This document shows, piece after piece, positions 10,153 to 20,596 of a stretch of 64,000 nucleotides of DNA (position 1 is the first letter of the stretch; every line of letters starts with the position of its first letter). The stretch is from Saitoella complicata NRRL Y-17804 (lineage: Eukaryota > Ascomycota > Saitoellomycetes > Saitoellales > Saitoellaceae). Location: positions 62,001-126,000 of the forward strand of contig NW_017567002.1 in assembly GCF_001661265.1 (NCBI RefSeq), in the 5' to 3' direction. Position numbers and translations under genes: made by a program. The notes beneath the pieces are model-generated. The model made no database searches and had not been told where the DNA came from. It saw only the letters and a list, made by a program, of their open reading frames with translations.

Positions 10153-13100
10153 ATGGACCTCAATAAATCATTGCTGGATCTCCTCCAGAAGAGTCCGCAA
10201 GCCAAATCGCCAATTGCCTCGCCTTTACCGCGTTCGCCTGCTGCCGTCACTGCCGCCGGTGGAGGACGTGGATCGGGTCAATCGAGTCTGTTGGCGTTGT
10301 TGCAGCAAACTGGGGCACAGGATACTACCCCGGTGAAGCCTGCGGCTGCTGAGGGTTCGAGACCGACTGTTCCGCACCTTGAAAGTGCACAGGATTTGGT
10401 GGCGAAGCTGACTTCACTTGCATCTCCCGGACCCGTTGAACCTCCGAAGTACAATGTCGAGGTTGATGATGCCCCTGAGTCTCCTGGAACTGAGCTCGGA
10501 GCTGGTGCTTCTGCTGCTGCGCCGTCTACGAGCAAGGACTTGAACCCCGCTATGTTCAAGGTCGTTAACCCCTTCGACCACCTCTCCGCTACTAACCCCA
10601 AACCCAAGAGAGCCAAGACTGGATCTGAAGATGAAGGACGCAGTGGGTTGAGCAAGAGCCAGACATTGCCGGCTGTTTCCGCGCCTGTTGCGGAGATGAT
10701 CAACGGACATGAGGGACAAGTCGGCGCGGAAAGGAATCAGTTGCTGGACTCCTTCCTCTTCGACGGCAAGAACGCTGCCGTTTCTTCTGCTCCTCTTGTC
10801 CCTGCTGTCCCGGCTGAGCAGTCCGAGAAGTACGCCATCCCCCAAACCGCCTTCATGTCCTACACCCTGCCTCACCTCTCCTCCACCTCCATTCCAGCTC
10901 TGACTGCCCACACCGAGGTCCGCCCCATCACCCGCCAAAAACGCACCTACGACCCAACCGAACGCCAGATCATCGCAGCAACCATCCGCTACGTCGCCTA
11001 CGCTCTCCCCGAGACCTCCGCAACCCCCGGGATCAGGTTAATTGATCAGGAGAATGGAGCGATGTGTTTGTTGCGGTCTGAGTACAAGGAGAAGATCGTG
11101 AATTTGACGTTTTGGCACGGGGAGGGGAAGAGTGATGGAATTGTTGCGAGGTTGAGGGTTACGAATTCGGTCGGGGCGGTGTATGTGTATAAGATTACGG
11201 GTGAGTTGAAAGGGGATAATGAGCCGTATGTGGTCGAACTTGGGTTTGAGGGTGATTCCGCCGAAATTGCGGTCAAGCCTCGTGCGCGATGGAACCCCAT
11301 CAACTCCGACGCAGTTGGTGTCTCTTTTGGGATGTATCTCTACAATATCCCCGAGTTCGCACGGGAGGTTATCAGGAGAGATGGTTTACCGGAGGGAGTT
11401 GCGGGTGATGTGCAGGTAATTTGCGCAGATAAGTCATTGAAGGATTTCGCGTTTTCCGATGATGGCTCAACCATCGCCACCGTCGACAAACTCGCAATCA
11501 AGCTCTGGCCACAAGACGCTACTTCTGGCTCGGACCAGCGCATCATGCAATGCGTCCCCGAACTCGCCTACACCGCCATCACCTCCGACAAACTCACCTC
11601 TGTGAGGTTCATTGATGTCGACGACAAGAGACCGGCGAGGTATTTGCTTGTTGGGGCGAGACATAACCATGATTTGCAGTTGTGGGATATTGAGTTGGGG
11701 ACTTGTGTACAGCAACTTTCGTTCCCGAGTGAGGAGACGAACCGGATGGCGTGTGTTGGGTATCATCAGGCTACGCAGACTGTTGTTATTTCCTGCGCTG
11801 CTCGCAAGTCGTTGTATTTCCTCCACCTTACTGCGCCTGCTCGGGCAGGTCAGGAGGGGATGAGCCAGGCGGAGTATTGCCGTCATGTTTCGAAAAAGGC
11901 ACAGGAGATTACGGTGCATGATGCGAATGTTCGGTCCGCGGCGTTTGAGTACGTTGCTGAGTACCGCTTCGACACAGATCCTGCGGCAACTTCTGCGCCG
12001 AGCACGTGTTTCGGATTCCAGATCGAGGAGTCGTATGATGATGCGAACGCGTTCGAGATGTTTGTGTATCATGAGGGTGGTTTCACGGCCTTTGGATGCC
12101 AGTCATTGTTGTCTGCTCCTGCTGCTGCTCCAACCTTGCAAGGCACTAAGCTCGACCCCGAAGCCGAGCCCGCAAGGCGTAAGAACAAACCCCGCAAACT
12201 TGCCCTTCACCGCCGCGTCGCCCCCGGCGACGAAGACCTCGGCGTGACAACCTCCATCTCCGCAACCCGCCCCACCTCCTCTTCCGCCGCCGAGTCCCAG
12301 CTGACTGAAGCGGAGTTGCAGAGGAGAAGGTCGAGTATCATGATCACCGAAAGCGTGGAACAAGTCCGTAGCCCGACTGCGACACGGACGCCGCAGCCGG
12401 ATGATTTGGTGTTGGCGGCCGCTGGGGTCAGTGCGACGGAGGGGCCGGAGATGTTGGTTGAGGAGGTCGTGAGGCAGTTGGAGGAGAAGGAGGCGGTTCA
12501 GGAGACTGAGTCTGCAAGTGTGCCTCCGGTAATTGCATCGGCTACTGCGACGAATGTCGACATGACGGCTGTCACGGAGGGGTTGAAGGCGTTGGAGCTC
12601 AACCTCCAGACTAAGATCGACAACGCATTCGCTGCCCAAGCCCGTCGTTTGGAGGAGGACCGTCTCGTACAGGCTGCGGCTGATCAGGCGCGCCAAGAGA
12701 CGATCCTCAAGGTTGTCAGTGAGACATTGAGTAAGAACACTGGAAAGCTGATCCAGACCACCATCAACAACACTATCCAACAGCAAGTGTTGCCGGCTTT
12801 GTCGACGCTTGTCGGAGCGAGTTTGGAACATAACATGACCAAGGCGTTGAAAGACCCCTTGGAGAAGGCGCTGCCGAAGGAGTTGTTTGCCGTTATCAAT
12901 GCCTCCGTGCAACAAGCTCTGACACAACCCGAGTTCACCGCCTCCATCGCCGCCGCTGTCGGGAAACCGCTCGTCGGCGCCGTGGAGACGAGTTTCAAGG
13001 CAGAGATGCTGAAGCTCGTTGGTGATATTGAACAGAAGGCTTTGCGGGAGATTCAGGCTGTGAGGGCTGAGGCTGAGCAGCAGAGTGCCGCGGATGGTGT

Positions 13101-13620
13101 CAAGATCGATGCACTCACTGCTTCGGTAGGGAGGATGGAGGGGATGTTACTGTCATTGTTGGAGCGTGAAGCCACTGCGACTCCCGCTGCGATGCCGGCG
13201 AAGGAGAAGTCCGAGGCGGATCAGTTGGAGGACTTGATTGCCGCCGGAGCGTGGGAGGATGCGTTCAGCTTGTGGATCCAGTCCGAGAATGTCGGTGGAT
13301 TGTTCGGCGCTGTCGCTGCGCGCTTCCAACCCGCGATTTTGCAGGACGTGTTGCAGATCCATCTCCTTTCCTTCCTGCATGTTGTCTCGCTCGACATGGA
13401 TGACCACCCCGAGTTGCGTCTTTTGTGGTTCGAGAAAGCGATGTCACTGCTGAAGGACGGAGATGCGCAGATTCAGCAAATTGCACCGAAGATTCTTGGA
13501 CAGGTCGCCGAGAGGTTAGATGAGGCATATGCTAGGCTCGCATCGAAGGGGATGAGGGGTGTGATTTTGAGGAGATTGGCGGCTGTCATTGATAAGATGC
13601 AGAGTTTTGCTGCATTGTAA
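10153..13620 (+). CDS. EDC4: Enhancer of mRNA decapping 4 (EDC4/Ge-1 homologue)
   Basis: P-body scaffold that links the decapping activator DCP1 to the decapping enzyme DCP2. A single exon encodes 1,155 aa; I chose the ATG at 10153 (MDLNKSLLDLLQKS). The order fits the family: a disordered Ala/Pro/Ser-rich N-terminus, a WD40-like region about residues 270-650 (GARHNHDLQLWDIE is a clear blade), a low-complexity linker, long amphipathic helices about 800-1015, and a C-terminal helical domain about 1020-1155 (AGAWEDAFSLWIQSENVGGL). The short N-terminal leucine-rich motifs SLLDLLQK and SLLALLQQ resemble linear motifs used for decapping-factor contacts. Budding yeast lacks an obvious EDC4, whereas fission yeast has a relative (Pdc1), so its presence is informative about lineage. 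Confidence 0.9.
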   Translation: MDLNKSLLDLLQKSPQAKSPIASPLPRSPAAVTAAGGGRGSGQSSLLALLQQTGAQDTTPVKPAAAEGSRPTVPHLESAQDLVAKLTSLASPGPVEPPKYNVEVDDAPESPGTELGAGASAAAPSTSKDLNPAMFKVVNPFDHLSATNPKPKRAKTGSEDEGRSGLSKSQTLPAVSAPVAEMINGHEGQVGAERNQLLDSFLFDGKNAAVSSAPLVPAVPAEQSEKYAIPQTAFMSYTLPHLSSTSIPALTAHTEVRPITRQKRTYDPTERQIIAATIRYVAYALPETSATPGIRLIDQENGAMCLLRSEYKEKIVNLTFWHGEGKSDGIVARLRVTNSVGAVYVYKITGELKGDNEPYVVELGFEGDSAEIAVKPRARWNPINSDAVGVSFGMYLYNIPEFAREVIRRDGLPEGVAGDVQVICADKSLKDFAFSDDGSTIATVDKLAIKLWPQDATSGSDQRIMQCVPELAYTAITSDKLTSVRFIDVDDKRPARYLLVGARHNHDLQLWDIELGTCVQQLSFPSEETNRMACVGYHQATQTVVISCAARKSLYFLHLTAPARAGQEGMSQAEYCRHVSKKAQEITVHDANVRSAAFEYVAEYRFDTDPAATSAPSTCFGFQIEESYDDANAFEMFVYHEGGFTAFGCQSLLSAPAAAPTLQGTKLDPEAEPARRKNKPRKLALHRRVAPGDEDLGVTTSISATRPTSSSAAESQLTEAELQRRRSSIMITESVEQVRSPTATRTPQPDDLVLAAAGVSATEGPEMLVEEVVRQLEEKEAVQETESASVPPVIASATATNVDMTAVTEGLKALELNLQTKIDNAFAAQARRLEEDRLVQAAADQARQETILKVVSETLSKNTGKLIQTTINNTIQQQVLPALSTLVGASLEHNMTKALKDPLEKALPKELFAVINASVQQALTQPEFTASIAAAVGKPLVGAVETSFKAEMLKLVGDIEQKALREIQAVRAEAEQQSAADGVKIDALTASVGRMEGMLLSLLEREATATPAAMPAKEKSEADQLEDLIAAGAWEDAFSLWIQSENVGGLFGAVAARFQPAILQDVLQIHLLSFLHVVSLDMDDHPELRLLWFEKAMSLLKDGDAQIQQIAPKILGQVAERLDEAYARLASKGMRGVILRRLAAVIDKMQSFAAL

Positions 13621-13715
13621 GCATATTATCTATACCCTCAGAGTAGCATTTAGGGAATGACATGCGTTTGGTTAATACAGAATGAAACGTGATTGCCTAT
13701 GTCTTTATTGTCAAG

Positions 13716-14645
13716 CTACTCATGATCGTACAGCTTCGTGAACTCCTGACCCTCCTCGGGTTGTAACCAGTTCTTCTTGTCATATACGTTTTCGCCCTCG
13801 ATGACATGAAACGTGTAGATCCACCTCGAGTCTTGACTTGTGTTTCTCTCGCTCTTGTGAAGGATACTCCCATGAATCAAAACCAACGTCCCAGCCTTAC
13901 TCTCCCCCATCACGAACTCACCGCCAGGCTTCACCTTCTCCATCTCCGGAATCACGGGTCGATTTGGCGTGACAGGTTCCACATCCTCAAACCCCGTCCC
14001 CTCACCCTGCCTCACGAATCTCTTCGTCACTGCCGCCCACCGATGCGACCCCGGCACAAAACTCAGACACCCATTCGTCTTTGTGCAGTCTTCGAGCGCG
14101 ATCCAGAACCCGACAGCGGAGGGTGGATCAGTATAGAGGAATGTCGAATCCATATGACTTGGTACCGCGCCGCCGATTTCCGGTTGTTTGAGGATGACCA
14201 TGCTTTGCAAGACCCTCGGATCATTGTATCTCATCCCCTCCGCAATTGCCCTCGTCTTCTCGTTGATTGTCACGGAGGCGAAGGTGGGATCTAGCATGTG
14301 GAGCCCGTGTCCGATTTTATTGATGGAGAGGGAGGGGGGACGGACGAGGTTGTGAGAGATGGGATCGATTGCGTCGGGTTCGAGGAAGAAGCGGACTTTG
14401 GAGCCGGAGGTTAGGAAGTATTGGTCGCCGATGTGGTCTTCGCCTTTATCGTCGCCTGTGGTGAATTGTGTACCGGGGTGTGTAGAGGGATCGAAGTCTT
14501 TGTTGAGCATCGTATCCGTCCGTGCCCTTAAGGCTTGTATTTCCTCCTCGGATAGGAAGTTTGGGATGAGGAGGTATCCATCCCTTTGGAACTGTGTTAG
14601 CTGATCCGGCGTCAACCCAAGGGTCTTTTGGTCGCTCGAGGTCAT
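13716..14645 (-). CDS. Phytanoyl-CoA dioxygenase (PhyH) family protein
   Basis: Fe(II)/2-oxoglutarate-dependent dioxygenase of the PhyH family, 309 aa in one exon. The metal triad is visible: His164 and Asp166 in VPSHMDSTF and His263 in GSILHKSERN, with Arg274 (SRWIYTF) placed to bind 2-oxoglutarate. The N-terminal QFQRDGYLLIPNFLSEEE is the usual family opening. No peroxisomal PTS1 is seen at the C-terminus (ends YDHE). The exact substrate cannot be read from sequence; fungal members include many uncharacterised enzymes. The gene is divergent from ETR1 with about 180 bp between coding regions, so the two probably share a promoter. A decayed relative of its C-terminal third lies at 21215-21440. 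Confidence 0.92.
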   Translation of the reverse strand: MTSSDQKTLGLTPDQLTQFQRDGYLLIPNFLSEEEIQALRARTDTMLNKDFDPSTHPGTQFTTGDDKGEDHIGDQYFLTSGSKVRFFLEPDAIDPISHNLVRPPSLSINKIGHGLHMLDPTFASVTINEKTRAIAEGMRYNDPRVLQSMVILKQPEIGGAVPSHMDSTFLYTDPPSAVGFWIALEDCTKTNGCLSFVPGSHRWAAVTKRFVRQGEGTGFEDVEPVTPNRPVIPEMEKVKPGGEFVMGESKAGTLVLIHGSILHKSERNTSQDSRWIYTFHVIEGENVYDKKNWLQPEEGQEFTKLYDHE

Positions 14646-14823
14646 GGAGGAGATTTTTCCTGACGGTGAGATTGTACGGTTGGTTGATTCGCCGAGTCCA
14701 GTTCACTTCAACTGCTCACTGTCGTCCAAGTGGCCGTGCATGTTCGGCTGTGTGGACGCAGAGATATTAAACGTCATTTTGGGACCCGACAAACTGCCGC
14801 ATCCCATATACCACAACCCAGAC

Positions 14824-15999
14824 ATGTTTAGACGACAAGCAATTCGTTCGATCCGCCAGGTAACAGGTTCTGTGAAGCCAGCTGTTTACAGTAATGCCTC
14901 GGCATCTCTTTTCTTCCGCCGTTTCGCCTCCATAAACGCTCGTGCAGTGGTGTACTCCGAGCACGGCAAGCCCACTGAGGTGCTCAAGGTTCACTCTTAC
15001 AAGATCGATTCACCCAAGGCAGACGAGATCAACGTTCGTTTTCTTGCAGCACCAATCAATCCGTCCGATATCAACCAAGTCGAAGGAGTTTACCCCAGCA
15101 AACCCGAAAAATCAACCGTTCTCGGCACTGCGGAACCCGCCGCCGTCGGTGGAAATGAAGGTCTGGTCGAGGTCCTCGAGACTGGGAGCAGTATCAAGGG
15201 CTTCCAGAAGGGTGACTGGGCGATTATGCGTCGAGTGAACTTTGGTACATGGCGTACCCATGCTACCGTACCGGAGGACCAGCTCCTTCCTGTGCCGAAG
15301 GGCATGAGAGTCACCGCTGCCGCAACTGTCGCCGTCAACCCTTCCACTGCCTATCGCATGTTGAAGGACTTTGCTAACCTCGAAAAGGGAGACTTCTTCA
15401 TTCAGAATGGAGGTAACAGCGGTGTCGGTCAGGCTGCTGTCCAGATCGCTAAGCAGTGGGGCTTGAAGTCGATCAGCATCGTCCGCGATCGTCCCAATCT
15501 CGATGAACTTAAGAGCTATTTGAAGGAGTTGGGTGCAGACTATGTCATTACCGAGGACGAACTCATGAACAAGGAGATCCGTGAGAAGGTCAAACAGTGG
15601 ACGGGCGGAAAGCCTATCAAGCTTGCCTTGAACTGTGTCGGAGGCAAGCCCTCGACCAAAATGGCTGCTCTTCTCGGCAACGGCGGTCACATTGTCACAT
15701 ACGGTGCCATGGCCCGTCAACCTCTTTCCCTCCCGGCGTCACTCCTAATCTTCAAGGACATCAAAGCGCATGGCTTCTGGATGACCAGATTCTACAATGG
15801 ACATGATAAGGAACGTCAGGAGATGTTGGACGAGATCTTCGGATGGGTCAAGGAAGGCAAGTTCAAGGAAGCAATGAATGATGTGACTACATGGAAGACC
15901 AGCGCCAGCGATGAGGAGCTGTGGGAGGCTTTCAAGGGTGCCATGGAGAAGTCGCAGGCTGGCTTTGGAAAGAAGCAGGTCATTGTCATGGAGGAGTAA
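14824..15999 (+). CDS. ETR1: Mitochondrial enoyl-[acyl-carrier-protein] reductase (MECR/Etr1)
   Basis: NADPH-dependent trans-2-enoyl reductase of mitochondrial type II fatty-acid synthesis, needed for lipoate supply and respiration. It is 391 aa in one exon from the ATG at 14824, which gives a basic, Ser/Ala-rich mitochondrial presequence (MFRRQAIRSIRQ...). An in-frame ATG at 14644 would add 60 residues of non-conserved sequence and overlap the divergent PhyH start, so I rejected it. Family marks are INPSDINQVEGVYPSKP with Tyr90 as the likely catalytic residue, the nucleotide-binding NGGNSGVGQAAVQIA, and a C-terminal FGKKQVIVMEE. It belongs to the zinc-independent medium-chain reductases. Confidence 0.95.
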   Translation: MFRRQAIRSIRQVTGSVKPAVYSNASASLFFRRFASINARAVVYSEHGKPTEVLKVHSYKIDSPKADEINVRFLAAPINPSDINQVEGVYPSKPEKSTVLGTAEPAAVGGNEGLVEVLETGSSIKGFQKGDWAIMRRVNFGTWRTHATVPEDQLLPVPKGMRVTAAATVAVNPSTAYRMLKDFANLEKGDFFIQNGGNSGVGQAAVQIAKQWGLKSISIVRDRPNLDELKSYLKELGADYVITEDELMNKEIREKVKQWTGGKPIKLALNCVGGKPSTKMAALLGNGGHIVTYGAMARQPLSLPASLLIFKDIKAHGFWMTRFYNGHDKERQEMLDEIFGWVKEGKFKEAMNDVTTWKTSASDEELWEAFKGAMEKSQAGFGKKQVIVMEE

Positions 16000-16180
16000 G
16001 ATAACGATGTTCGATATGTGGTTTACCAGGTAGGTAGGTATTAGGTATATTTCGTTATGCCACGCTTTAATACCAATTCAACGGACTGCAACCCCCGAGC
16101 TGCAGAAGCAAACCACCCATAATCAAGAGAACGCCGTCACATACCATCAAGGCCAAAACAACACTCCAGTACCCAAAGGT

Positions 16181-17409
16181 CTACAACCCCGATCCCATCC
16201 CCAACTCCTCCGTCGCCGGCACATTCAACTCCGGCGGTAACTCACCCGCCACCGGGAGACCGAGTCCGTATTGTAGATCCATCCCAGCCCCGAAATCGGG
16301 GACAGTAGAGACGTTCGTCGGGTCTGAAGTGAGGTGCGGTAAGGGTTGTCGTAGCACATCAACACCAACACCAGAGTGATCAAGAGTGTGCAGCATCATC
16401 CCCCCTGGATTCCCGAATACCGGGACCTGCTCTCGCGTGTGTGACTCCACCAAACCCAACCCCTCCCCATCTGCTTGTGTTGGAATTTGAATTTTCTGTT
16501 GGCTCTTACGGCACGTCGGACATATCCCAACAAACCTCGCCACAACCTCCTTCGGCACCCAACTCCACCACCTCTTCACCTGAGTACACGTCTTGTCCCT
16601 CCCACCATGTCTACACATCGCATGTGCCTCACACAATATATCATACAAACCCTCTCGGACCACGACGGGTTTGCCGTCATGGCACAATGTCCACTGCGAC
16701 TGCGGACGTGCAGCATGAGCATGAGGTGTGTTTGAAGGGTGTGTGTTGATGTGGTGCAGTTCGAACATCTTCCGCACCCAAAACCGGAATTGTGCGCTCC
16801 CGATGGCTTTTTCGGTCGGGTTCTCCAATACGTGGATAATCACATCATACATCCTCTGCGTAATCAAACTCTTCTCCCGTTTCTTTGGACTAAGAGACGC
16901 GATGTACGTGTTCAGCAAGTTGTCGAAGGCGGAAGGGGTGGGGAAGCCGTGGTATGTGGTGCGGGTGCGGGAGCGTGGTGGGTCGAGAGAGGAAGACGAG
17001 GAAGGGTCGGTGAGGAGGTCGAGGTCGGAGTAAAGGGAGAGGTGGGGGAGGTGGTTCGTGTATTGGTTTCGGCCTTTTCGGCGGACTGGTCCAGTTTGCG
17101 TCGAGATTGGGGTTGATAGAGGCATCTGTAAGTGTACACTTGAAGCACCAGACAGAGCCTCGTAGAGATTGGCACTATGCGACTCATCACCGACACCCAC
17201 GAATGTTCCTTGTCCATGAACCCCAACCCCAACCCCGACACCCAGCTGGTCGAAGCCGCTGCCGACGCCGACGCCGACGGTGGCGGCTTCAGACAGCAAT
17301 GCTGGACTCACGGCCGAGACTTCGAAGATGTGATCTGGTGGTAGCTGCGATCCATGGCGTCAGTCGTGAATAAGAGATGGCCGAGGAGGTTACTTACCAA
17401 ATGATCCAT
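16181..17409 (-). CDS. Host protein with an integrase-type HHCC zinc finger
   Basis: The 391-aa product is set by a 12-nt first coding exon (17409-17398, MDHL), a 53-nt intron (17397-17345, donor GTAAGT, branch CTGAC) and one long exon. Splicing gives MDHLLPPDHIFEVSA. Residues 1-130 are Gly/Val- and Ser/Pro-rich; about 140-215 are helical (TQRMYDVIIHVLENPTEK). His245, His250, Cys279 and Cys282 form an H-x4-H-x28-C-x2-C motif within HAMCRHGGRDKTC and VGICPTC, the pattern of the N-terminal zinc domain of retroelement integrases, also found in domesticated host proteins such as NOL4 and GIN1. No other integrase part or protease/RT remnant is nearby, and the frame is intact. The DNA- or protein-binding role is inferred; the specific function is unknown. 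Confidence 0.8.
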
Positions 17410-17691
17410 TTGAATTTAAAGTTGGTCGGGTTTGAAATCTGGCTGGGTTGGGCAATGGGTGTACGACGCTTGTGTGCGGCAATGCAACGCTCGGACCCGA
17501 TACACGTGACGTACGTATACATTTTCGAATAGGCAGCTCGGGACGGGATGGTCGATAGAAAGAACGATTTTATCTTTGGTATGCTCAAATAACTAAAAGT
17601 ACACTCTCGTCATCACAATAAAGAAGGGCGGGCCATCCATCATCGCTGCGTTCAAACGCTCAATCACACAATCAATCCCTCATCTTTCAAC

Positions 17692-19328
17692 TCAGAACTG
17701 AGCCTCCTGCTCCTGCCTCGGCGCCCTCGGCCTATACTGCCTCTGTCCCGTAAACGCACCCTGCTGCCCACTGAATCCCGGTCCTTGATATCCTCCCCTC
17801 CCATAACCATACCCACCCCGTCCCCTCCCCCTCCCCCTCCCACGTCCCCGGTAGTTATTGTTCCCAATCGAAACCTCCCCAAACGTCTCCAAATTCAACT
17901 TCCTCTCCTCCCCCCTCCACACAGCACCGCCCGGACGCGCAACACCCGCCGCATCGCCTTCAGCGCGTTCTTTGTTTTCGCAAGAGATGTTGTCGAAGAA
18001 GGATGACTTTCTGTTGTAGAAGTTATCGTCGTGGATGCTGGGGGAAGTAGCGTTGGTGGTGTCTTTGAAGTGCTCGTTCGCAGCGGTAAAGTCGTAATCG
18101 GTCTGAGGAACCTGCACAGGCTGACTAGTGCGACGGGGAGGACCACGTTGACGGGGGCCAGTGGGGATACCACCGACACCTCCGGCGGAGGGAGGGCCAA
18201 TGGGTTGACGTGCAGGGGCCTCACCCCTGGTGTTGGTGTTCAAATCCGCAATCCCATTCGTCACATCCTCCACACCAGCAGTGACAGGCTGAGCCGCAGC
18301 CACAGCAGGCGAGGGACGCGAAAGAGGCATAGCGGGGACGATCCTCCTCGCCGCCGCACCCGGGGTCTCCTGTGCTTGCTGCTCCTGCTGCTGCACGACA
18401 ACGACATCAGGCTTCGTCGCGGCCGGAACCTCCGGGCTCTGCTGAACCTGCTGCTGAACCTGCTGCTGAACCTGCTGCTGATGCTGGGGAGCATGCTGAG
18501 GAGGAGGGGGCATCAAACCCTGAGGCCCACCCGGGAATCCAGGACCGCCCATATGGGGAGGAGGTCCACCCATGGGAGGGTATCCATACGGCTGAGGCGG
18601 GAAGGGACCACGTGCGCCAGGAGGACCCTGGAAGTAGGGAGGGTAGGGTCCAGGACCAGGAGCACCGGGACCATATGGTCCAGGAGGGCCGGAGAACTGC
18701 TGGGGTGGGTAGGGAGGTTGCTGGGGAGGCTGTTGTTGCTGCTGAGGGGCGACGGGTTGAGATTGGGGGGTTGGAGGGGCGGGAGTGGAGGACTGGTTGA
18801 CAACATTAGCCAATGGCTCGGGGGAAGGTGTGTGAGTACTGTGTATGGGTGTGCGAGAGAGGGAGAGCCAGAATCGATAGATATTAGAAGGAAGGCAACG
18901 GCAATCTCCACATGGGGTTAAACGCTCTCGGAGACAATTTGTGTTTTGACATCCGAAATGGTTCATCACCCGAACGATTCTGGTTCTCTGCTCTCCCTCT
19001 TACACACATCATAATTTTTGATTGGCAGAAGACTCACCCCAACAATCGCCGGATCATCCAACACGTTACTCTTCTCCTCCTTCGTAGCAGGCGCAGTCTC
19101 CTCAATGTGCAAATCCTTCACATCACTTCCCCGAAAGATAATATACTCAAAAACATTATCACTCGGCGGAATCTCATCCAATCCACCTCCACGGCGTCCC
19201 TCGGTACCGAACGAACGAACTTGTTCGAGCGCGACGGTGGAGTTCGTGGAGTTGATTTCGTGAAGGATACCGACGTAGCGGATGTCCGACTTGGAGATCA
19301 GGGAGATTTTTGCGCCGATGTATTCCAT
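17692..19328 (-). CDS. SCD6: LSM14/Scd6 family translational repressor
   Basis: RNP-granule protein that represses translation by binding eIF4G and promotes decapping. Exon 1 (19328-19038) encodes the LSm14 domain ([20 protein letters not shown]... through DDPAIVG). Exon 2 (18816-17692) encodes a Pro/Gln-rich linker, the FDF box ([14 protein letters not shown]), the FFD box ([13 protein letters not shown]), the TFG box ([10 protein letters not shown]) and a terminal RGG tract. The product is 471 aa. The 221-nt intron is the hardest call: donor GTGAGT is clear, and only the acceptor CCCCGAG at 18817, after a TACTCAC branch, keeps frame. The earlier CACAG would not. An inverted repeat inside the intron may explain its length. 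Confidence 0.9.
18859..18999 (-). repeat. Inverted repeat (hairpin) inside the Scd6 intron
   Basis: Plus-strand bases 18859-18876 (GAGGGAGAG then CCAGAATCG) are the exact reverse complement of 18975-18983 plus 18991-18999, with a 7-base bulge on one side. The transcript could form two stacked 9-bp helices closing a 98-nt loop, bringing the donor region close to the branch site. Nearby TGTGTGT and CACAC tracts could extend the stem. Confidence 0.7.
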
Positions 19329-19644
19329 GGTAGGAGGTACAATTGGAGCTGGGGGTGGTGGTGGTGAGGTCGAGATGCGTCGCGTTGTTCAGCTCAGGCC
19401 TCGAGATGTCCGGGGATGCAGGTGCTTTTCTCAGGCATGGAATCTATGTAGGAGGTAGCGAGGAAAAGTTTATAAATCACATCTGGAAAGCAATACTTGA
19501 CCCATTGACCCAGCTGTCCCATCATCAACGTTCTCACTTGGGGTACCCTCCCGGCTTGTGTTCCGACGACACCGCCGCACTTACTCCGCAATCCGATCCC
19601 TCGAGAACAACATCAGGAAAACATTAGCTACAACTCAACAAACT
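19329..19644. other. Divergent spacer between Scd6 and FAD synthase
   Basis: Shared 5' region of two divergent genes. No TATA box or other clear element is seen. Confidence 0.4.
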
Positions 19645-20596
19645 ATGGATCCAGCAAGCCAGCTCCAGTCATATACTTATCCAGCATCACCGGCAGAACT
19701 TCGTGAATCAATAGACTCTTTCCTCAATGAACCTCCAAGTTCTGACCTACGAGCGCAAACACAAGAGCGGGTGCGAGACAGTCTTGAGGTGATCCAGAAA
19801 GCTCTGGATGAATACGGGTATGCGTCAGTCGAAGGGTAGCCAAGTGCGCTCGCTGATCAGTTTCATACAGTCCTGAAGGCCTCGCACTCTCTTACAATGG
19901 CGGAAAAGACTGCCTCGTCCTCCTCGCACTATACTACTCCCTCATCCCTCCACAACCATCTCCCAAATCAACATCCCCCGCCGCCCAGCTTCTCCCCTCA
20001 CCCTCAATATACGTCACCCCCAAACATCCCTTCCCACAAGTCGAATCCTTTGTCGACGAATCCGCCGCCGCCTTTGGGCTCGAACTCATTCGCATTCCGG
20101 TACCCATGAAAGCTGCATTTGAGGATTACCTGAGACGAAAGACGGGGGTTAGGGCGATCATGGTTGGTACGAGACGAGGGGACCCACATGGAGAGGGGTT
20201 GAGGACGTGTCAGAGGACGGATCAAGGGTGGCCGGATTTCGTGAGGGTGCATCCTGTGTTGGAGTGGAGATATGCAGAGGTGTGGGAGGTGAGTTAATCA
20301 AAACCGTGAAATGCTTTGCTTTGAATGGGATACTGATCTGGTTCATCGTACAGTTTCTGAGAGCACTACAGATTCCCTATTGTGAGTTGTACGATCAAGG
20401 ATACACCTCGCTGGGTGATGTTCACGATACACATCCCAACCCAGCACTAAAGAGGGAGAATGGTGAAGAAGGATTCAGACCAGCATGGCAGTTGGTGGAC
20501 GAAGATATGGAGAGAGCGGGTAGAGGCTCGGACAAGAAAGAGAGAAAGGCGCATGAGAACGTGAAGGCCGGTCTAGTGGGAAAGGCAGAAAACTAG
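19645..20596 (+). CDS. FAD1: FAD synthase (FMN adenylyltransferase)
   Basis: Cytosolic enzyme that adenylates FMN to FAD. The three exons are 19645-19817, 19871-20288 and 20354-20596, giving 277 aa; introns are 53 and 65 nt. It belongs to the PAPS-reductase-like fold. The PP-loop-type motif LSYNGGKDC lies at residues 64-72 and is rebuilt across the first splice (EYG-PEGLALSYNGGKDC). Downstream are IMVGTRRGDPHGE, HPVLEWRYAEVWEFLRAL across the second splice, and LYDQGYTSLGDVHDTHPNP, all diagnostic of Fad1 proteins. The C-terminal 35 residues are charged and less conserved. The family call is very secure. Confidence 0.96.

Noticed and set aside
14644-14823. N-terminal extension of ETR1 from an ATG at 14644
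   Set aside because: The extra 60 residues are not presequence-like and would overlap the PhyH start; the ATG at 14824 gives a proper mitochondrial presequence.
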